DNA from: Cohnella abietis
Lineage (GTDB): Bacteria > Bacillota > Bacilli > Paenibacillales > Paenibacillaceae
NCBI RefSeq assembly: GCF_004295585.1
Contig: NZ_AP019400.1
Location: 310,001 to 374,000 of the forward strand
Direction of reading: 5' to 3'
DNA: 64,000 bases
Shown: positions 34,182-43,289 of the stretch, in pieces
How positions within the stretch are numbered: the stretch's first letter is position 1
Layout: the number at the start of each line of letters is the position of its first letter
Translations under genes and position numbers: made by a program
The notes under the pieces: model-generated
What the model was told of the DNA's origin: nothing
Seen by the model: the letters and a program-made list of their open reading frames with translations, nothing else
Database searches by the model: none

Positions 34182-35222
34182 ATGGAATTACAGCAAAGAA
34201 AATTGCTCCCTATGATCGAACATTATTTGGACATCAAACGATACGATCAAGCGAAGGTACTCGTGCATGAAGGCTTGGCGGAAAGTCCGGAGGATGCTCA
34301 TCTGCACTTTTTGGCTGGAAGAGTTTATTATCTATTGGATGAGTATGATCAAGCAGAGGAACATTTGCGATTCGCTTTTAGATATGGTTACGATTTTGTT
34401 GCTGTTCAATATATGTTCGGCCATATCTATTTAGAGAAGGAGCAATGGGCGTTATCTGAGTGTGCGTATCTAGCAGCGTTAGAGAAAAGTCCGAACAACG
34501 CTCGACTTCATGCAGCTTATGGAGCCCTGCTAATTCAAACTGGCGAATGGAAACAAGGACTCCATATGCTGAACCAGGCCGAAAAGCTGGATCCGAATGA
34601 TTCAGAAGTGCTTCGTCACAGGCTGTACTATGACATCGCTGGAAACCATAACAACAGTAATATGATTACACTCGAAAAATATATGAGATTCGAAGACGAC
34701 CAAACGGCAAGCTTATCCCAAATGGGTATTACCGAGTATTACAGAGGGAACTATCGAGCGGCCAGAGAGCATTTTCGGCAAGCCTATCTTTCCAATCCCG
34801 CTGACAAAAGCTTGCTGAGGAATGTCAGATTGCTTGAAAATCAAGCGAATCCACTACTCTTTCCGATAAGCTGGTCAGATAAGATCGGCGGAATGCCGTT
34901 TCTATGGTTTTGGGTAACTCTACTTGTACTGTTCTTATATCCCTACAACGACAACTTTCTGGGCTGGGGAATTACTGGATTTATTTTTTTAGGAGTTTAT
35001 ATCTATCTAGCCAAATCGCTGGTGCTCATTCATCAAGAGGCTTTGGATTCCGGCTTGTCTTACTGGAAGGCACTATTAAATTCCAACGTAAAAAGAAAAA
35101 TCGCCGCCGATGGCATCCTCCTGCTAGGGGTAATGTTAATATTCGTATCCGGGCCATTTGGAATGATTATTGCATTTTATGTAAGAAAAGCGCTGTTGAA
35201 AAACACTAATTATAGGGTGTGA
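34182..35222 (+). CDS. TPR-repeat membrane protein of the TPR/AAA operon
   Basis: ATG 34182 lies seven bases after GGAGG (TAGGAGGTTTCAA). The 346-residue protein has at least five TPR-like helical pairs (for example DAHLHFLAGRVYYLLDEYDQAEEHL and NARLHAAYGALLIQTGEWKQGLHML) over residues 1-215. Two or three C-terminal transmembrane segments follow (around 240-285 and 310-335). The TPR part faces the cytosol and should bind a protein partner, plausibly the TPR-containing AAA ATPase encoded seven bases downstream. The function is otherwise unknown. Confidence 0.8.
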   Translation: MELQQRKLLPMIEHYLDIKRYDQAKVLVHEGLAESPEDAHLHFLAGRVYYLLDEYDQAEEHLRFAFRYGYDFVAVQYMFGHIYLEKEQWALSECAYLAALEKSPNNARLHAAYGALLIQTGEWKQGLHMLNQAEKLDPNDSEVLRHRLYYDIAGNHNNSNMITLEKYMRFEDDQTASLSQMGITEYYRGNYRAAREHFRQAYLSNPADKSLLRNVRLLENQANPLLFPISWSDKIGGMPFLWFWVTLLVLFLYPYNDNFLGWGITGFIFLGVYIYLAKSLVLIHQEALDSGLSYWKALLNSNVKRKIAADGILLLGVMLIFVSGPFGMIIAFYVRKALLKNTNYRV

Positions 35223-35229
35223 TGTTATT

Positions 35230-36471
35230 GTGAATCGTTTGAACTGGTTAAAAAGTATAACGGAGCGGCTACCGGACGAAGCAGAAGGCTGGTACTGGCT
35301 AGGAATCGAATATTTGGAGCGGCAGGAATCTGTTCAAGCGGTGCTTGCTTTTACAGAAGGGTTGAAGGTTTCATCCGAGGATCAAAAGCCAAATCTTTTG
35401 GAGAAGCTGGTAATTGCGGCTCAGCCTACTCAACCGCCTCAAGCGACCCAACCGACCCAACCGACCCAACCGACCCAATCAGCTCAGCCGGCTCAAGTTC
35501 AGTCCGAGCCTGTGCGCGAAACCATTCAGTCAAATGAAAAGCATCGTCCTTTTCAAGTCATTTCCGGGAAAAAAAGCGATTCTAACTCGGATAGCAAGGA
35601 TTCCGAACGGGATGTTATTAATTTTGACAGTGTAGCCGGACTAACAGAGCTTAAAAAAACGATTCGAATGAAAATCATAAGTCCGTTCCAAAACGTCGGC
35701 CTATTTTCCAAGTTCAAGAAGAAAGCGGGCGGAGGAGTCCTACTGTACGGGCCCCCAGGCTGCGGCAAAACGTTTATGGCAAAAGCAACGGCAGGAGAGT
35801 GCCGCGCGAAATTTATACCTATACATATTACGGATATTTTCGATCCTTATATAGGCGTAAGTGAAAGAAACCTGCATGACCTGTTCGCTAAAGCGCGTTC
35901 CCAAAAGCCGAGCATTCTGTTCATCGACGAGCTGGATGCGATTGGATTTGATCGGGCAAAGTCATCTTCCAATTTCCGTGGGGTAGTCGACACGTTTCTC
36001 TCCGAGATGGAAGGGATCGACACTTCGACTGATCAAGTGCTTATTATTGGCGCAACGAATATGCCCTGGGACGTGGATAATGCGTTAAAGCGACCGGGAC
36101 GCTTTGATCGCTTGGTTTTTGTAGCTCCGCCTGACGAAGATGCGCGGGAAAGCATATACCGGCTTAAGCTCCAAGATCGATTGGCCGAAGGCGTCAATTA
36201 CGCTGCTCTAGCGAAGAATAGCGAGTTTTTCTCTGGGGCGGACATTGAGCACGTGTGCGAGAGAGCGGTTGAGAGGGTGCTGGAGGAAATTCTCGACACA
36301 GGCGTGGAACGTCCGGTCCAGATGGCTGATTTAGAGTACGCTCTCGGAAGTATGACTGCATCTACTCTAGAATGGCTAAAAACCGCAAAAAATTACGTTC
36401 GATACGCAAATCAGAGCGGTGTTTATAATGATATTGAAGATTATTTAAGGGTATATGGGAAAAGACTTTAG
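35230..36471 (+). CDS. AAA+ ATPase with N-terminal TPR-like hairpin and TQP-rich linker
   Basis: The 413-residue protein starts at GTG 35230. Residues 5-47 form a TPR-like helical hairpin and residues 64-90 a (TQP)-rich flexible linker. Residues 130-390 form a classical AAA domain of the Cdc48/FtsH type: Walker A GPPGCGKT (174-181), pore-loop region DPYIGVSE (205-212), Walker B FIDELD (231-236) and second-region-of-homology RPGRFDR. No metalloprotease HEXXH follows, so it is an unfoldase or remodelling ATPase without protease, comparable in concept to YjoB. Its likely job is remodelling a substrate recruited through the TPR membrane protein just upstream. The linker is coded by a 9-base tandem repeat at about 35446-35480, prone to length change. 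Confidence 0.85.
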   Translation: MNRLNWLKSITERLPDEAEGWYWLGIEYLERQESVQAVLAFTEGLKVSSEDQKPNLLEKLVIAAQPTQPPQATQPTQPTQPTQSAQPAQVQSEPVRETIQSNEKHRPFQVISGKKSDSNSDSKDSERDVINFDSVAGLTELKKTIRMKIISPFQNVGLFSKFKKKAGGGVLLYGPPGCGKTFMAKATAGECRAKFIPIHITDIFDPYIGVSERNLHDLFAKARSQKPSILFIDELDAIGFDRAKSSSNFRGVVDTFLSEMEGIDTSTDQVLIIGATNMPWDVDNALKRPGRFDRLVFVAPPDEDARESIYRLKLQDRLAEGVNYAALAKNSEFFSGADIEHVCERAVERVLEEILDTGVERPVQMADLEYALGSMTASTLEWLKTAKNYVRYANQSGVYNDIEDYLRVYGKRL

Positions 36472-36483
36472 AAGCGACTGAAT

Positions 36484-36524
36484 CCAGAGTGTGGCGAGAT
36501 AACCGCTATTGCTCTGGTTTTTTA
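36484..36524 (+). repeat. Dispersed hairpin repeat, family C, copy 1
   Basis: CCAGAG (36484-36489) pairs with CTCTGG (36512-36517), with inner GGCG/CGCT pairing and a T-run after it. It shares the string GGCGAGA.GACCG-like core and downstream ATACAATG..GATT with the copy at 47635. It lies 12 bases after the AAA gene and should act as its terminator. Confidence 0.65.
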
Positions 36525-36610
36525 TATTTGAAGTTGTGATACAATGATTCGGGTAATCGAGAGATTTGCAAGTAATAATTAAGGTTCATAATGAATGGAG
36601 ATATAGAAAA

Positions 36611-38161
36611 ATGAGTTTGTTGACAGTTGAGAGCTTATCGCACTCGTTTGGCGATCGGGTATTGTTTAAAAATGTGTCCTTCCGTTTGCTTGCGGGGGAG
36701 CATGTCGGGTTGGTTGGTGCGAATGGCACAGGAAAATCGACACTTATGAATATTTTGACAGGAAAGCAGTTGAAGGACGAAGGTAAGGTGGAATGGACGC
36801 CGCATATTCGTTACGGTTACTTGGACCAGCATACGAAGCTTGAAGCAGGTAAAACCATTCGTGATGTTTTGAGAGATGCGTTTCTACCTTTACTCGTATT
36901 AGAAGAAGAGCTTAACGATGTTGCTGTGCAGATGGGCGATGCCGATCCGGATACGCTGGAGCAGTTATTGGTCCGTATGGGAGAGATTCAAGAGGAGCTT
37001 GAAATTGGTGACTTCTATTTAATCGACGTGAAGGTTGATGAAATGGCAAATGGTTTAGGTCTGAATGCGATTGGGCTTGACCGAGATGTTACGGCGCTTA
37101 GCGGTGGACAGCGGACGAAGGTTCTGCTTGCCAAGCTGTTGCTAGAGAAACCGGGCGTTTTATTGCTGGATGAGCCGACGAACTATTTGGATGAAGAGCA
37201 TATTAATTGGCTGACGAACTATTTGAAGAATTATCCCTACGCGTTCGTTCTTATTTCTCATGAAACAAGCTTTATGAACCAGATCGTTGATGTTATTTAT
37301 CACCTTGAATTTACGAAGATGACGCGATATTCGGCCAATTACGAGAAGTTTCTGGAGATGGCTGATCTGAACAAAACGCAGCATATCGACGCCTACGAGA
37401 AGCAAAAGGAATATATTAAAAAGCAAGAAGAATTCATTAATAAAAATAAGGCGCGTGCTTCTACCTCGGGACGAGCGAAGAGCCGCGAGAAGCAGCTCGA
37501 CAAAATCGATCGCATCGACAAGCCGGAGGAATCGGCAAAGCCGACCTTTAACTTTAAAGAATCTAGGCCGAGCGGTAAGACTGTATTTGAAACAGATGGA
37601 ATGGTGATCGGCTATAGTAAGCCGCTTCTACCCAAGATGAACATGGTCGTTGAGCGAGGCGATAAAATAGCGATCGCAGGCTGCAACGGTGTCGGTAAAT
37701 CAACTCTCCTGAAGACGATTCTAGGCGTTATTCCTCCGCTCGAAGGCAAGACGTATCAGGGCGATTATTTATCTCCCGCTTATTTTGAGCAGGAGGCTAA
37801 GGCTCCAACGATGACTCCGCTAGAAGACGTATGGGATGAGTTTTCCTTTATGAAACAGCATGAGGTACGTGCAGCGCTTGCTCGCTGCGGTCTAAAGAAT
37901 GAGCATATTACGCGCCCTCTCAATCAGCTCAGCGGTGGAGAGCAAGCGAAGGTTCGTCTTTGCAAGCTGATGATGCAAGAAAGCAATTGGATTCTGCTTG
38001 ATGAGCCGACGAACCATTTGGACGTCGTCGCCAAAGCCGAGCTGAAGCGAGCGCTACAAGCCTACAAGGGTACGGTTGTTCTCGTCTCTCACGAGCCTGA
38101 TTTTTATGAGGATTGGGTAACAAAAACGTGGGATGTAGAAGCCTGGTCTATGCGGGGCTAG
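36611..38161 (+). CDS. ABC-F family ATPase (ribosome-associated type)
   Basis: ATG 36611 follows GGAGAT; a TTG at 36566 would add 15 residues. The 516-residue protein has two ABC ATPase domains and no membrane segment: GANGTGKST, SGGQRTK and LLDEPTNYLD in the first, GCNGVGKST, SGGEQAK and LLDEPTNHLD in the second. The charged linker between them (RASTSGRAKSREKQLDKIDRID) is the ribosome-interaction segment of this family. ABC-F proteins act on translating ribosomes; some protect against antibiotics. The short linker fits a YdiF/Uup-like housekeeping member more than a resistance protein, but this cannot be settled by eye. Confidence 0.9.
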   Translation: MSLLTVESLSHSFGDRVLFKNVSFRLLAGEHVGLVGANGTGKSTLMNILTGKQLKDEGKVEWTPHIRYGYLDQHTKLEAGKTIRDVLRDAFLPLLVLEEELNDVAVQMGDADPDTLEQLLVRMGEIQEELEIGDFYLIDVKVDEMANGLGLNAIGLDRDVTALSGGQRTKVLLAKLLLEKPGVLLLDEPTNYLDEEHINWLTNYLKNYPYAFVLISHETSFMNQIVDVIYHLEFTKMTRYSANYEKFLEMADLNKTQHIDAYEKQKEYIKKQEEFINKNKARASTSGRAKSREKQLDKIDRIDKPEESAKPTFNFKESRPSGKTVFETDGMVIGYSKPLLPKMNMVVERGDKIAIAGCNGVGKSTLLKTILGVIPPLEGKTYQGDYLSPAYFEQEAKAPTMTPLEDVWDEFSFMKQHEVRAALARCGLKNEHITRPLNQLSGGEQAKVRLCKLMMQESNWILLDEPTNHLDVVAKAELKRALQAYKGTVVLVSHEPDFYEDWVTKTWDVEAWSMRG

Positions 38162-38197
38162 AGGGCAAGGAGTAAATCCGCGCCGAATGCGGGTTTT

Positions 38198-38260
38198 GAG
38201 GGCTGTGACAGGTTGCCGATGGGCAGGTTGTTGCAGCCCTCTTTGGCGTTCTGTTCTTGT
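38198..38260 (+). repeat. Dispersed hairpin repeat, family B, copy 1
   Basis: GAGGGCTG (38198-38205) pairs with CAGCCCTC (38234-38241), with GGTTGCC/GGCAGG pairing inside; the sequence then runs on as TTTGGCGTTCTGTTCTTGTTCGA. A closely similar block, including this tail, lies at 44450-44510. It is 36 bases after the ABC-F gene. The remainder of 38261-38459 shows no gene. Confidence 0.65.
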
Positions 38261-38459
38261 TCGACAGCTAGCAAACAAGAAACACGGTGAAAGTTAGTCG
38301 TAAACCCAGAATATTGACAGATATAGGTATTAGTTGTAGATTTATGGCGATACATAACTCAATAAACTAGAGTTCTGCAAAGGGGAGTAGCTGAGGAGCT
38401 GCGGCAGAGCTTGAGGGGACGAAGTCAAGTTAAGTTAGCCAATGATTAGGGGCGATAAA

Positions 38460-40091
38460 ATGGGCACTACCTTTGCTAACCTGCAGGTACGAGAATGTTC
38501 AACCGATGAAATCGAGAAAGCATTACCCGGTAGCAGGGCAACTCAGTTATCGGATTATTGGACTACCGTCGTAAGTGAGCAATTTCAGGTCGGCACTCTT
38601 GAGAAAATGGCGAAAAAACTATCGAAAGAGATCAACCGAAGCGTTCTATCCATCGAATATTTCGACGATGATGTGCTAAGGATTGCGGTCTACAGAAACG
38701 GAAAAGTTATTGACAGCCATATTAATGAAAATGGATATGGATTGCCTAAGAAATCCGGCAAGCCTAAACTGTTTATCGAAGAACTTGGATTCGATTCGGT
38801 CGAGGTTAAGTATCTTAAAGAGATATTCGCTTGCGAGGATTTAGGTAAAAAGTTGCAATTACTTCAATATTTCCTGGGGGTTACGCTCTGGATCGATCAT
38901 CGAATGATTTCCGAGGTTAAGGAAACCGATTTTCGATGTGAACGAAATCTCTCCTTAATAGATGAATATATCGCCGAGACTAACAAGAGAAGCCGTATTA
39001 AGAATCAAACGAAAGCAACACTGTTGACAGAATTCGAGGGTGCATTAATTCGATCCTTAGGCGACAATAAATACTTAATTGGCATACCTCCATATGATAG
39101 GAGCAGCGGGGCCTATAAGGAAGAAAGTATCTATACCTATCTTCCGAACTGCACGCTAGAGTATAACTTTGATATAAGCTCATTCCAATATAACAGTCAT
39201 ACAGGCAATTTAAGTGCATCCGACGGCTATCTCTTGTTTTTCTGCTTTATTCGGTCAAAATATTATGTGTTCGATTATGAAGGAAACAGGATTTCCGAGA
39301 CGCCCTTGAATGGCGCAAGGTTGCATCCAGTTCATCTACTTGAGAATGGAGCTTTTCTTGCATTTAATAATGCGTGGAATAAGCTCAGGGCATATGAACC
39401 AGGCTTGAGTAAAAGGTGGGAGATTTATTGCACGACTTTTCTCTGTAGTCGAAATCAATCCTTTTATGTGAGCAAAAGTACTGAAGGACAGTCACCCGAA
39501 TTCTTTAAAATAAATAGTAATGGAGAGATCGAAGCAATCTTCAAGTTGGAAAATAACGTTCCAAGCGGAACAATCATATTTGATGAAATCGGAAGGAGCT
39601 TTTATTTTTCAACAGTTTTTTCCCCCGGAGTCATTCGTACTAGGGTAATATATTTGACCGAAAATTTTGAGCGGGTAGCGGAAATCGAGTTGGAAGGCTG
39701 GATTACTTCTTCGGCAGTAGATACTAAAAATCAAAAGTTGTTTCTGCATCTCTCTGAGAGGGAACTTGTAGTAATAGATACTGCATCCTTTCACATTGTG
39801 GCGAGAAAGAAGCAGGAAGCAGAATTAACTTTATTAACTGTAGATTCTTTAGGGAGAGTCGTGATTCAATTTGGATTAAGCAGCATCGCGATCATGGATA
39901 GTAAGTTAAACGATATTTCACGCCATCGGCTAAAAGGAGACATCGTAAGCTATATGATAAATGAAACAGGCACACTCTCTATCCTTACATCGACTCTTGG
40001 TGCACACGAAGAAGGAGGGGGAGCAAGCAAGATGATGATAAGATTATATGAAATCCGAGATATGGGCGATTACAGGGCTCAGAGAACTTGA
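38460..40091 (+). CDS. Hypothetical protein with propeller-like C-terminal half
   Basis: ATG 38460 follows AGGGGCGATAAA; ATG 38442 is less well placed. The 543-residue protein has no signal peptide or membrane segment. Residues 1-190 form an unrecognised alpha/beta region (TLEKMAKKLSKEINRSVLSIEYFDDDVLRIAVYRNG). The rest contains repeated beta-rich units (YYVFDYEGNRISETPL, ERVAEIELEGWITSSAVD, LVVIDTASFHIVARK) resembling WD/YVTN-like propeller blades. It seems to be a cytosolic scaffold or sensor; no enzyme motif is visible. It stands alone between a family B hairpin and the ankyrin protein. A protein of similar style is encoded at 53594. Confidence 0.65.
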   Translation: MGTTFANLQVRECSTDEIEKALPGSRATQLSDYWTTVVSEQFQVGTLEKMAKKLSKEINRSVLSIEYFDDDVLRIAVYRNGKVIDSHINENGYGLPKKSGKPKLFIEELGFDSVEVKYLKEIFACEDLGKKLQLLQYFLGVTLWIDHRMISEVKETDFRCERNLSLIDEYIAETNKRSRIKNQTKATLLTEFEGALIRSLGDNKYLIGIPPYDRSSGAYKEESIYTYLPNCTLEYNFDISSFQYNSHTGNLSASDGYLLFFCFIRSKYYVFDYEGNRISETPLNGARLHPVHLLENGAFLAFNNAWNKLRAYEPGLSKRWEIYCTTFLCSRNQSFYVSKSTEGQSPEFFKINSNGEIEAIFKLENNVPSGTIIFDEIGRSFYFSTVFSPGVIRTRVIYLTENFERVAEIELEGWITSSAVDTKNQKLFLHLSERELVVIDTASFHIVARKKQEAELTLLTVDSLGRVVIQFGLSSIAIMDSKLNDISRHRLKGDIVSYMINETGTLSILTSTLGAHEEGGGASKMMIRLYEIRDMGDYRAQRT

Positions 40092-40247
40092 AAGCAGCCA
40101 ACGAGCCCAAGAGAACGAAAAATTCGTTTGCGGTGGCATTGGGCAAAAGGAAATTGCACAGGACATAAGCTGGAGGCGTCCCTTATAATTGAATGAGAAC
40201 TCGGTGAATGTATGCCGGAAGCATGGATTTGGGGAGGTCGGTAGGTC

Positions 40248-41825
40248 ATGTCGTCGGAACGGAAATGGATTTCTTGGATCGGAACCGCTTTGTTGGCGAT
40301 TGTGGTGGTGACGGGAGGAAGCGGTATATCCACCGCAGCTGGGAAAACGCAATCCCCAATCAATGTCATTGTAGACGGGGAGAAAACGAGTTGGCCGGTT
40401 AAGCCTTATCTGGAAAAAGGGGGCATCATGCTTCCTTACGCTACTTTGTTTCAAGCGTTGAAGTTAGACGCGAGACTAGATCGCAAAACTCTCGTCGTAC
40501 GCCGGGCCAATACGGTATACAAGATCGAAATCGGTAGCACGAAACTATTGATCGGCAATCGACAAGTACGGTTGACAGCGGCACCGGTCATCGTGAACGG
40601 GCGAGCCTACGTACCGGAACGTTTTGTGGAGTTAGTATTGGATAAAGAAGTTACCTATGACGCAAAGCTTAACCAGGTGACGATCGGGTTAACGGAGAAA
40701 GCTAGGCTGGAGCTTCAAAAAATGTTGTTCAAAGCGGCCAGTCTAGGTGATGCGGCGACGATCGAAAAGATCGTAAAGCAAGGTGCTGATCCTAACGGCA
40801 AGTTGAAGCAGATTTATTTGGACAACACGGCACTTGTGTACGCGGTTAATAATAACCGGACTGAAGCGGTACGGGCTTTGATCAAGAGTGGAGCCAAGTT
40901 GATTGAGTCGGAGCGCTATCTTGGAGCGATGGCTATTTCGCTTCAGAATGCCGAAATGCTTGGTCTTCTGCTTGACGCTGGACTTGATCCGAACTATCAC
41001 GAACGAGACAGTACGTTATTGGAGCTGGCGTCTACGATATCAGGTACCGTATTGGAAATATCGGAAGTGACCCAAGGACCTTCTCCCGCCGTCGTAGAGA
41101 TGTTGCTGAAGCATGGGGCCGATCCGGGACTGGACGATTCTTTGGCCCGCGCAATTAGTTCACAAAACTATTCAATTATGCAGCTGTTGCTCCGTGCAGG
41201 AGCGAAGACGGACAAGCAGGACCGGTTTGGACGGCTTCCGTATGATATTGCCGCGAGCTATAACTTACAGCGCTGGATGAGCATTCAGGACGTGCAGCCA
41301 AAGATCCCAACTTTCGCTATGGAGAACGATCAAGGCATCTCAATCGATAGCGGAGTCGTTTCTTTCCGATCCCTGAGCGCGCCGTCTGCCAGAAGTTATT
41401 ACACGAACTGGTTGTTAGGGACGATTTACGCGGATGTGCCAGACGGAAGCTATCAAGTGACCGAGCATCATAAGTTTGGCCAGTCGACAGTTTTTCCAAG
41501 CTCGATGACGTTTACGGTTAAGGACGGAGTTATCAGTCCCTCCATTCTTCGGCTTCCGACGCCAAACGTAGCCGGTAAAATTGTAGCCGGTCCATTCGGG
41601 AAGGCGACCGGAGGTCTTCTGGAGCTGACGAACGAGCAAGCTTCTTTTCGCATCTTAATCGAAGTGGATAGGGATCATTTCAAGCTTAGCATCCCGCCAG
41701 GACAGTATAAGCTGGCGCAATACACGAACAGCGACGGCAGAGTTTATCCCTTGAACCAAGCGATCACCATAGAGAATAAAGAAGGCGTACAGGATTTGAT
41801 TGTTCAGATCGACGAAAATCTCTAG
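40248..41825 (+). CDS. Secreted stalk-domain plus ankyrin-repeat protein
   Basis: The 525-residue protein starts at ATG 40248 (GGGGAGG 10 bases upstream). A signal peptide (WIGTALLAIVVVTGGSGISTAAG) comes first, then a copper-amine-oxidase-N-terminal-like stalk domain (about 35-142: PINVIVDGEKTSW, VNGRAYVPERFVELVL). Residues about 150-350 contain four to five ankyrin repeats (AASLGDAATIEKIVKQGADPN, TEAVRALIKSGAKLI, EMLGLLLDAGLDPN, VVEMLLKHGADPG), and two carboxypeptidase-regulatory-like beta domains follow (PDGSYQVTEHH, PPGQYKLAQY). Export of ankyrin repeats by a Gram-positive is unusual; the stalk domain suggests a wall-associated location. The function is unknown. Confidence 0.8.
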   Translation: MSSERKWISWIGTALLAIVVVTGGSGISTAAGKTQSPINVIVDGEKTSWPVKPYLEKGGIMLPYATLFQALKLDARLDRKTLVVRRANTVYKIEIGSTKLLIGNRQVRLTAAPVIVNGRAYVPERFVELVLDKEVTYDAKLNQVTIGLTEKARLELQKMLFKAASLGDAATIEKIVKQGADPNGKLKQIYLDNTALVYAVNNNRTEAVRALIKSGAKLIESERYLGAMAISLQNAEMLGLLLDAGLDPNYHERDSTLLELASTISGTVLEISEVTQGPSPAVVEMLLKHGADPGLDDSLARAISSQNYSIMQLLLRAGAKTDKQDRFGRLPYDIAASYNLQRWMSIQDVQPKIPTFAMENDQGISIDSGVVSFRSLSAPSARSYYTNWLLGTIYADVPDGSYQVTEHHKFGQSTVFPSSMTFTVKDGVISPSILRLPTPNVAGKIVAGPFGKATGGLLELTNEQASFRILIEVDRDHFKLSIPPGQYKLAQYTNSDGRVYPLNQAITIENKEGVQDLIVQIDENL

Positions 41826-41833
41826 AACGAATG

Positions 41834-41863
41834 CGGTTAGTCCTTGGGGCTGACCGTTTTTTT
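41834..41863 (+). terminator. Rho-independent terminator of the ankyrin gene
   Basis: CGGTTAG (41834-41840) pairs with CTGACCG (41850-41856, one G-U pair), followed by seven Ts. It lies nine bases after the ankyrin gene. Confidence 0.8.
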
Positions 41864-41910
41864 ACTTCCGAGGGTTATAACTCGATAACTGAACATTGCA
41901 AATCAGATGT

Positions 41911-41950
41911 AAAAGTCGGGAATCCTCTTTAATAGGGATGCCCGACTTTT
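41911..41950. terminator. Bidirectional terminator facing the dehydrogenase gene
   Basis: AAAAGTCGGGAATCC (41911-41925) pairs with 41936-41950, one mismatch, with A- and T-rich ends. It lies just beyond the stop of the minus-strand dehydrogenase gene (41974) and can stop transcription from both sides. Confidence 0.75.
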
Positions 41951-41973
41951 GTTGTATCGATACAATGCAATTT

Positions 41974-43032
41974 CTAGGTGTGGCTACCTGGGGAGACAAT
42001 AATCTTGATCTGGTTCTTTTCCTTAATTAGTGCTTCGAACCCTTCCTCGACAATGTCACCGAGACCAATACGCTTGGTAACCAGCTTCTCTGCTGGGAAG
42101 TAGCCTTGCTGCATCAGCTTGATGACCGCCGGGAAAACATTGCGGTAGCCGATAATGCCCGCAATATTGCGCTCCTTCAACACAAGCTGGTTCGGATGGA
42201 TCGTCGCCTGGCGCTCGAAAATGCTGACAATCATTATTTGTCCGCTGATTTTCGTTGCTTCGATGGCCTGATTCAACACTGCGGGCACACCAGTAACTTC
42301 GTAGCACACATCCGCACCTCCATCGGTCAATCGCTGAATCTCGGCGACGACGTCTGTTTCTGCGGGATTGAGAACCACTGCACCAAGCTCGGCGGCTTTG
42401 TTCCGGCGTTCGGCGGATAGTTCCACGGCATAAATCTCGGAGGCTCCGGATGCCTTCAGCGCTTCGATCAGTAGCAGACCGATTGGCCCGGTTCCGAATA
42501 CGACGGCACGATCACCAACCTTGAATTGGCTGGAACGTACCGCGTACAGAACGACTGCGGAAGGCTCTACCAACGCACCCTGCTCATAGGAGAGGCTGTC
42601 CGGAATTTTGTGGACCATGTGTTCGTCCGCGGCCACATATTCGGAGAAGCCGCCACCCCCTCCGGCTAGACCGAGGAAGCCCATTTTATCACATAAATTA
42701 TATTTGCCCTGCTTGCAAGCTGCGCACGTGCCGCATGAGAAGATCGGTTCGACGACGACTCGGTCGTTAATCTGGAATCGCGTAACGCCTTCTCCAACCT
42801 CCACGATTTGTCCTGAAAATTCGTGGCCCATAACGATAGGGGCTTGCTCTTTCGTGAGTGGATGGGGGGCTCCCTCCGGTATGAATATTGGCCCGGCTGC
42901 GTATTCGTGCAGATCACTGCCACATATGCCGCAGGCTTCGACTTTGATTTTGACTTGACCCCGCTTTGGGGCAGGGGCTTCAATCGTCTCCAGGCGTAAA
43001 TCCTTCAGACCATGCCATCTTAACGCTTGCAT
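41974..43032 (-). CDS. bdhA: Zinc-dependent alcohol dehydrogenase, (R,R)-butanediol dehydrogenase type
   Basis: The 352-residue protein (start ATG 43032, AGGGAG upstream) is a medium-chain dehydrogenase. Catalytic-zinc residues lie in CGICGSDLHEY and GHEFSG, the structural-zinc cysteines in CGTCAACKQGKYNLC, and the NAD site is GTGPIGLL. The pattern GPIFIP..PHPLTKEQAPIVMGHEFSG and the G-F-L-G-L-A-G-G-G-G-G-F-S-E block are typical of BdhA, which interconverts butanediol and acetoin with NAD(H). The divergent LacI regulator and the GGAAACGTTTCC palindrome in front suggest local repression by a sugar- or diol-like ligand. Related sorbitol-type dehydrogenases remain possible. Confidence 0.85.
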   Translation of the reverse strand: MQALRWHGLKDLRLETIEAPAPKRGQVKIKVEACGICGSDLHEYAAGPIFIPEGAPHPLTKEQAPIVMGHEFSGQIVEVGEGVTRFQINDRVVVEPIFSCGTCAACKQGKYNLCDKMGFLGLAGGGGGFSEYVAADEHMVHKIPDSLSYEQGALVEPSAVVLYAVRSSQFKVGDRAVVFGTGPIGLLLIEALKASGASEIYAVELSAERRNKAAELGAVVLNPAETDVVAEIQRLTDGGADVCYEVTGVPAVLNQAIEATKISGQIMIVSIFERQATIHPNQLVLKERNIAGIIGYRNVFPAVIKLMQQGYFPAEKLVTKRIGLGDIVEEGFEALIKEKNQIKIIVSPGSHT

Positions 43033-43089
43033 ATCGGTCATCTCCCTAATTAGAACTATAGAATGAAAAAATTATTTTCCGGAATAATA

Positions 43090-43101
43090 GGAAACGTTTC
43101 C
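43090..43101. promoter_or_regulatory. LacI-type operator in front of the dehydrogenase gene
   Basis: GGAAACGTTTCC is a perfect 12-base palindrome with the central CG typical of LacI-family sites. It overlaps a second palindrome (TTTCCGGAAA, 43097-43106). It lies 58 bases upstream of the dehydrogenase start, within its promoter region. Confidence 0.6.
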
Positions 43102-43249
43102 GGAAACTATCATGTCACGAATTTTACATGCTGTCAATCGCATTTTAAGTCCTGTATTCTCGGAATTTTGAGTGAAATGGCGGATTGCTCGATTATGTTA
43201 CAGTTTGCTTAGAAATCTGCTAAACCTGCGATCGAGCATGCTGGAGCTA

Positions 43250-43258
43250 TGATATAAT
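43250..43258 (+). promoter_or_regulatory. Extended -10 promoter of the LacI-type regulator
   Basis: TGATATAAT (43250-43258) is a perfect -10 box with the extended TGn. It predicts a start near 43265, about 57 bases before the regulator's ATG. The -35 region is poor, which extended -10 promoters tolerate. Confidence 0.55.
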
Positions 43259-43289
43259 AGGTGTAGAGATCGTGCATGAAAGAGGTTTA

